From UBA5972 sp964567685 (lineage in GTDB: Bacteria; Pseudomonadota; Alphaproteobacteria; Rhodobacterales; Rhodobacteraceae), in contig CAZMNO010000011.1 in assembly GCA_964567685.1 (NCBI GenBank), positions 20,669 through 84,668 of the forward strand: a DNA stretch of 64,000 nt, in the 5' to 3' direction. Positions 60,253-64,000 of this stretch are shown here, piece by piece. The position numbers and the translations under genes are program-made. Position 1 is the first letter of the stretch. Each line of letters begins with the position of its first letter. The notes beneath the pieces were generated by a model that was given only the letters and a program-made list of their open reading frames with translations, was not told the origin of the DNA and searched no databases.

Positions 60253-61077
60253 TCAGGTTAGCTGACCCGGTGGCGCGCCGAGTGCGCGGGACAAATCCAT
60301 TGCAGCGCGCAAAACCTCGGCACTGATCACGGGAATTTTGTCCTGTGCCATCCGGCTGGTTGGGCCTGACACGGATATCCCGGCCACGACGTCACCATAC
60401 TGATCCAGTACCGGGGCTGCGATACACCGCATGCCTTCGGTACGTTCTTCATCATCAAACGCATAGCCCAACTGCCGGATCTGTTCGAGATCCTGTCTCA
60501 GGTGCTCTGCATCGGTGATTGTCTTGTTCGTGTATTTCTGCAACCCGGTCTTTCGAATATAGCGCTGAAGCAGGTCCTCTGGATACTGACCGAGCAGCGC
60601 CTTGCCTATTCCAGAACAATACATGGGTGACCGGGTGCCGGGCGGAAAAAATGCCCGGATCGTTTCGTGAGTTTCCACCTGGCTTACAAACAAAACCAGA
60701 CCGCCCCGTTCAATGCCCAGATTTGCCGTTTCCCCTGTTGTCTCCATGAGGTGACGCATCACCGGTCGGCTGCGCTCCGCCAACCCGGTTCGACGCAGGA
60801 AAGAAGAGCCGAGCCGGAATGTCGCCGGGCCGACATGCCAGGCTTGAGTTGCGTGATCAACCTCGACGATCTGGCGCTGTTCCAGGGTGGTCAGCACCCG
60901 GTAAACCGTCGATGGCGACTGGCCAAGTTCTGCGGCGATCTGAGTCAGGTTCATCCCCCCGTGTTCTGCAACCGATTCTAGAATATCAAGCGCGCGATCA
61001 ACAGATCGGATCGTCGTGGTCTGCGCGTTCAGGGAGCCCGTCCGGGGTCGGCCTCGTTTACTCGCAATCGGCGTCAT
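60253..61077 (-). CDS. bhcR: IclR family regulator, probable BhcR
   Basis: ATG 61077 is chosen so that the protein starts MTPIASKRGRPRTGSL. ATG 61137 is AT-rich promoter sequence. The winged helix MNLTQIAAELGQSPSTVYRVLTTLEQRQIV is followed by an IclR effector domain (FRLGSSFLRRTGLAERSRPVMRHLMETTGETANL; RSPMYCSGIGKALLGQYP; DDEERTEGMRCIAAPVLDQYGDVVAGISVSGP). It is divergent from a BhcA-like aminotransferase, the arrangement of BhcR in Paracoccus, a glyoxylate-sensing regulator of the beta-hydroxyaspartate cycle. It is convergent with allE. Confidence 0.82.
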   Translation of the reverse strand: MTPIASKRGRPRTGSLNAQTTTIRSVDRALDILESVAEHGGMNLTQIAAELGQSPSTVYRVLTTLEQRQIVEVDHATQAWHVGPATFRLGSSFLRRTGLAERSRPVMRHLMETTGETANLGIERGGLVLFVSQVETHETIRAFFPPGTRSPMYCSGIGKALLGQYPEDLLQRYIRKTGLQKYTNKTITDAEHLRQDLEQIRQLGYAFDDEERTEGMRCIAAPVLDQYGDVVAGISVSGPTSRMAQDKIPVISAEVLRAAMDLSRALGAPPGQLT

Positions 61078-61128
61078 TGTCAGAATAATCCTAGTTTTGT
61101 GAAACACCTTCAACAATATTATGGAAAT

Positions 61129-61149
61129 ATTTTTCAAACAATGAAAAAT
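61129..61149. promoter_or_regulatory. Probable IclR/BhcR operator
   Basis: A perfect inverted repeat ATTTTTCA-N5-TGAAAAAT lies 52 bp upstream of bhcR and 125 bp upstream of the aminotransferase start. IclR proteins typically bind such AT-rich palindromes in divergent promoter regions. Possible -10 sequences (TATAAT at 61163) follow. Confidence 0.6.
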
Positions 61150-61273
61150 GCAACCATTTGTTTATAATATATAATATTAAGTATTTCAAAATCGAGCATA
61201 GATTTTCAGAAAAATTGCAGGTGCAGCTTTCAGCCTATATTGTCGCTACCGACGAGCTGAAGGAGGCGAGAAA

Positions 61274-62464
61274 ATGAGCTTTCAAAACCCTGTATTCATC
61301 CCGGGCCCAACCAACATGCCCGAGGCTTTGCGCCGGGCGTCTGATATGCCGACACTGGACCATCGGTCTTCTCTTTTTGCCGATATCCTGCATCCTGCCA
61401 TTCAGGGCGTGAAGAAAATCCTGAAAAGTGAAAAGGCGGAAGTGTTCGTATTTCCGTCGACTGGTACCGGTGGCTGGGAAACAGCACTGACCAATACGCT
61501 TTCGCCCGGCGACAAGGTGCTTGCGGCACGCAATGGGATGTTCAGCCACCGCTGGATCGACATGTGCAACCGGCATGGGCTGGACGTTCAGGTTGTTAAA
61601 ACCCCCTGGGGTGCCGGCCTGCCTGCAGATCGATACGAAGAGATTCTGACCGCTGATACTGCGCATGAAATCAAAGTCGTTCTGGCCACCCACAACGAAA
61701 CGGCAACAGGTGTCAGATCCGACATTGCTGCCGTTCGTCGCGCGCTTGATGCTGCCGCTCACCCGGCGCTGTTATTCGTTGATGGCGTCAGTTCGATTGC
61801 GTCGATGGATTTCCGCATGGATGAATGGGGCGTTGATATCGCCGTGACGGGTTCACAAAAGGGTTTCATGCTGCCTGCAGGGCTTGCCATTGTCGCCTTT
61901 AGCCCCAAAGCCACGGAGGCACTGGAAACGGCCGCTTTGCCGCGCACCTTTTTTGACATTCGTGACATGCGCACGGGTTACGCAAACAACGGCTATCCCT
62001 ACACACCCGCGGTTGGCCTTCTTAACGGCTTGAAATTGTCGACTGAAATGTTGTTGGAAGAAGGGCTGGAAAACGTATTCCTGCGCCACAAACGTATCGC
62101 CTCGGGAATTCGGGCGGCCGTAAATGCCTGGGGGCTGGAACTCTGCGCCCAGTCGCCTGATCTCTATTCCGATACCGTCAGCGCGATCTGCACCCCCGAA
62201 GGGTTCAACGCCACGGATATTGTGACCCATGCCGCCGAAAAATACGGCGTCGCTTTTGGTGTTGGTCTTGGCGAGGTGGCGGGCAAGGTTTTCCGCATCG
62301 GCCATCTGGGCAGCCTGACGGATGTCATGGCGCTTTCCGGCATTGCAACCGCTGAAATGTGCATGGCCGATCTGGGTCTGGATATCGGGCTTGGGTCCGG
62401 TGTTGCTGCGGCTCAGGAATACTATCGGGGCGCAAATGGTATTTCGACGAAAAAAGCGGCGTGA
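61274..62464 (+). CDS. bhcA: Aspartate-glyoxylate aminotransferase (BhcA-like class V aminotransferase)
   Basis: AAGGAGG seven bases before ATG 61274 fixes the start. The 396-residue class V PLP enzyme has FIPGPTNMPEALRRASDMPTLDHRS, VFPSTGTGGWETALTNTLSPGDKVLAARNGMFSHRWIDMC, LFVDGVSSIASMDFRMDEWGVDIAVTGSQKGFMLPAG (PLP lysine in SQKG) and GKVFRIGHLGSLTDVMALSGIATAEM. This fits BhcA, which makes glycine from glyoxylate with aspartate as donor. A serine- or ureidoglycine-glyoxylate aminotransferase is possible. The genes bhcB, bhcC and bhcD, which normally follow, are missing. A repeat copy lies downstream instead. Confidence 0.78.
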   Translation: MSFQNPVFIPGPTNMPEALRRASDMPTLDHRSSLFADILHPAIQGVKKILKSEKAEVFVFPSTGTGGWETALTNTLSPGDKVLAARNGMFSHRWIDMCNRHGLDVQVVKTPWGAGLPADRYEEILTADTAHEIKVVLATHNETATGVRSDIAAVRRALDAAAHPALLFVDGVSSIASMDFRMDEWGVDIAVTGSQKGFMLPAGLAIVAFSPKATEALETAALPRTFFDIRDMRTGYANNGYPYTPAVGLLNGLKLSTEMLLEEGLENVFLRHKRIASGIRAAVNAWGLELCAQSPDLYSDTVSAICTPEGFNATDIVTHAAEKYGVAFGVGLGEVAGKVFRIGHLGSLTDVMALSGIATAEMCMADLGLDIGLGSGVAAAQEYYRGANGISTKKAA

Positions 62465-62610
62465 TGAAGAATGTAGTGAGAGCGATGTTTTTCAATCAGG
62501 CACTTGGCGGCGATAATCCTGCGCGTTGCTTAACACACAAGCAGCGGCGGTGATTTGCAAACCCGCCCCACAGGTCTCAGCCCGCTCATATCATTGGCCA
62601 ATTTTAGCAC

Positions 62611-62780
62611 AGAGCTGCGCATTGCCGACGCGCGCGGGGGCGATCCAACACTGGTGTGTCGGCACTTTATGCCAATAAAACACGTGTAACTTCTCAGCCT
62701 TGCGATTACCTCAGCCAATCGCCGCCGCATAGGGGCGCGTCGGCGATGCGCGGCGGGCTTCGCCCTTGATTCCGCGCGGG
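62611..62780 (+). repeat. Palindromic intergenic repeat, full copy R4
   Basis: The left arm GAGCTGCGCATTGCCGACGC (from 62612) is inverted relative to GCGCGTCGGCGATGCGCGGC (62735-62754), with about 100 bp between and the GGGCTTCGCCC tail after. It aligns with R2 over its full length, including ATCCAACACTGGTGTG and GGCACTTTATGCC in the middle. It fills the gap of 455 bp between bhcA and the next gene, where no gene is seen. Confidence 0.75.
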
Positions 62781-62920
62781 GTGTTATTTGAACCGGCCGC
62801 TCCGGGGCTGAAATCGGTAAAAGGCTCCAGTTGTCAAGTTGGTCATTTGAACGGGTAGTTGGTAGCAATTCTTCACGGATAACTTCACAAGTTTTCTAGT
62901 GAGAAGGCTTCCTACAGGTT

Positions 62921-63355
62921 TCAAATCTCAGACAAAATGGCAAAGTTCTCCCGAATAGCATCTGACAACACAAGAACGTATTTATCTGGGTTCAAGATGG
63001 CTTCGGATTTGCCTATAACACCCCGTGATTTCACCAAATGCCCCCGGTCAAAATATGCAAATCCGGCGAATGAATAGGGAAGACAGGTATCGATTCTGAA
63101 TGCATTTTGGCCTGTTCTTTTGTCTGGAACCGGCCAACCCTCTAATGCTCTGTCCAACTCTTCCTCACTCAGAAACCAGTTTACGTCCGTGCTTATTATG
63201 TAGGTGCTATCTACGCGTTTCATTTCGATATCGGTTGGGTTGAAGACGAGAATTTGGTGGACTATCTCGGCGATCATCTGCTCGATGGTAGGGTCCGTTC
63301 TTCCTGTGAGATACAGAAAAATCTTCTCTTTATCCGGCTTTGGAACCTGTTTCAT
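62921..63355 (-). CDS. Hypothetical protein, second gene of a two-gene cassette
   Basis: GAGG eight bases before ATG 63355 supports the start of this 144-residue soluble protein: KQVPKPDKEKIFLYLTGRTDPTIEQMIAEIVHQILVFNPTDIEMKRVDSTYIISTDVNWFLSEEELDRALEGWPVPD, then a C-terminal half with SYSFAGFAYFDRGHLVKSRGVIGKSEAILNPDKYVLVLSDAIREN. No known family is recognised. It is less GC-rich than the window average, a sign of possible transfer. It lies 31 bp after the exported gene upstream. Confidence 0.7.
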   Translation of the reverse strand: MKQVPKPDKEKIFLYLTGRTDPTIEQMIAEIVHQILVFNPTDIEMKRVDSTYIISTDVNWFLSEEELDRALEGWPVPDKRTGQNAFRIDTCLPYSFAGFAYFDRGHLVKSRGVIGKSEAILNPDKYVLVLSDAIRENFAILSEI

Positions 63356-63386
63356 GGCTGAAACCTCATTGTTGCTTTGAAGGTTT

Positions 63387-63806
63387 CTATTCGATGTTCC
63401 TGATTAACTGCGTCAACTCTTCGTGCAGCATCCCACCCCACAGCACGGCAATGACGTCCAGACCGGGTGTCGAAAACAGGACGTCAATATTCCAATCCGT
63501 GATACTTACATTTTCCCCCTTGGATTCACTCGCGTCGCGCAGCTTGAAAGTTACAACTTTCCACCTTTCGCAATTGACCACAAAAACATCGCTGGTTTCT
63601 TTCAATTCAGCCGCTAAAACCTCGCTATTCACAAATTTTGACTTACCCAATACACTGAGTTTCTTTGCGACGCTTTGAAAAAATTCTCCTTTAAGATCAA
63701 GCGGTTTACTGGCTTCACAAGCGTGCACAACCTGCCCGGTGAAAAACCCGAGCAGCAGTGCAACGACTTTCAACGCCACCCTAATCCTATCAGTCAAATC
63801 TAACAT
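63387..63806 (-). CDS. Hypothetical exported protein, first gene of a two-gene cassette
   Basis: ATG 63806 gives 139 residues with a hydrophobic signal segment RVALKVVALLLGFFTGQVVHA followed by Cys. The mature part has EASKPLDLKGEFFQSVAKKLSVLGKSKFVNSEVLAAELKETSDVFVVNCERWKVVTF, a second Cys, and a hydrophobic GLDVIAVLWGGMLHEELTQLI end. No family is recognised. The two Cys could form a disulfide. A frame reaching 63962 adds a Pro/Arg-rich start with no support. The final 190 bases of the window hold no gene I can support. Confidence 0.6.
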   Translation of the reverse strand: MLDLTDRIRVALKVVALLLGFFTGQVVHACEASKPLDLKGEFFQSVAKKLSVLGKSKFVNSEVLAAELKETSDVFVVNCERWKVVTFKLRDASESKGENVSITDWNIDVLFSTPGLDVIAVLWGGMLHEELTQLIRNIE

Positions 63807-64000
63807 TCCAAAACCGTTTACTCCTGGGTCGGGACCGGTGGCGCCTTGTCCAGGAAACCTTTTGACGGGTCGCCGCTGGCTGGAGCCTCCATGCTGGTTT
63901 GCCTGACCAGGTGGACGCTTCAGGATACCGGCCCATTTTCTTTTGAATATACTCGGAGTCATGGGAAAGCCGAATTTGAAGGGTTGACGCGGGGCCTCGC

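Noticed and set aside
62530..62868. 112-codon minus-strand frame
   Set aside because: It is a translation of repeat R4 and matches the R2-derived frame, so it is a repeat artefact, not a gene.

Overview
The window reads as a chromosomal segment of an alphaproteobacterium, most likely a member of the Rhodobacteraceae (Roseobacter-type). The inference rests on a GcrA cell-cycle regulator, a PtsP-type EI-Ntr enzyme next to lysC, a BhcA-like glyoxylate aminotransferase with its IclR regulator, DUF1178/DUF1989/GtrA-type accessory genes and moderately GC-rich coding DNA. I saw no rRNA, tRNA, CRISPR array, prophage or intact insertion sequence. Nothing was computed or searched: product names come from reading motifs and overall protein pattern.

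Layout. 1-2.1 kb: two membrane glycosyltransferase genes (the first cut by the window edge). 2.1-8.8 kb: 8-oxoguanine-deaminase-like amidohydrolase, Tat-exported cupredoxin, YedK/HMCES protein, SelO pseudokinase, and a decayed locus in which a sulfatase is fused to an N-terminally truncated FAD oxidoreductase that also carries an in-frame stop. 8.9-18.1 kb: argD-argF, an orphan ABC-2 permease, gcrA, NUDIX, DUF1178, SDR, lysC and ptsP. 18.2-26.5 kb: flavin reductase, mtnP, SDR-DoxX, DUF2269, DUF1989, apt, a SoxR-controlled glyoxalase-fold gene, soxR and nadE. 26.6-32 kb: a MORN-repeat protein with a secreted partner, a cytochrome/TetR operon with a probable operator, and leuA behind a leucine attenuator. 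32.4-37 kb: a likely four-gene operon (kpsT-kpsE-kdsA-phosphohexomutase) pointing to Kdo-linked capsule export. 37.4-45 kb: a ten-gene Mrp/Mnh-type cation/proton antiporter operon. 45-50.4 kb: hydrolase, PhzF, ArsP-like permease with ArsR, uracil-DNA glycosylase family protein, SseB. 50.5-57 kb: the rod-shape operon mreB-mreC-mreD-mrdA-rodA plus a hydroxyacid reductase. 57-64 kb: MarR, GNAT, ureidoglycine aminohydrolase, IclR, BhcA-like aminotransferase, and a two-gene cassette of unknown function.

Themes. Several regulatory units can be read directly: a SoxR box in a 19-bp promoter spacer, a leu leader peptide with four consecutive Leu codons, and inverted repeats upstream of TetR-, ArsR- and IclR-controlled genes. 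Two repeat families run through the intergenic space: a palindromic element (four copies, full and deleted forms) and a 28-nt motif that sits just 3' of three unrelated genes. No wholly new system is proven. The best candidates for something undescribed are the two repeat families, the sulfatase/oxidoreductase chimera, the non-canonical start in the antiporter operon and the two-gene cassette at the right edge.
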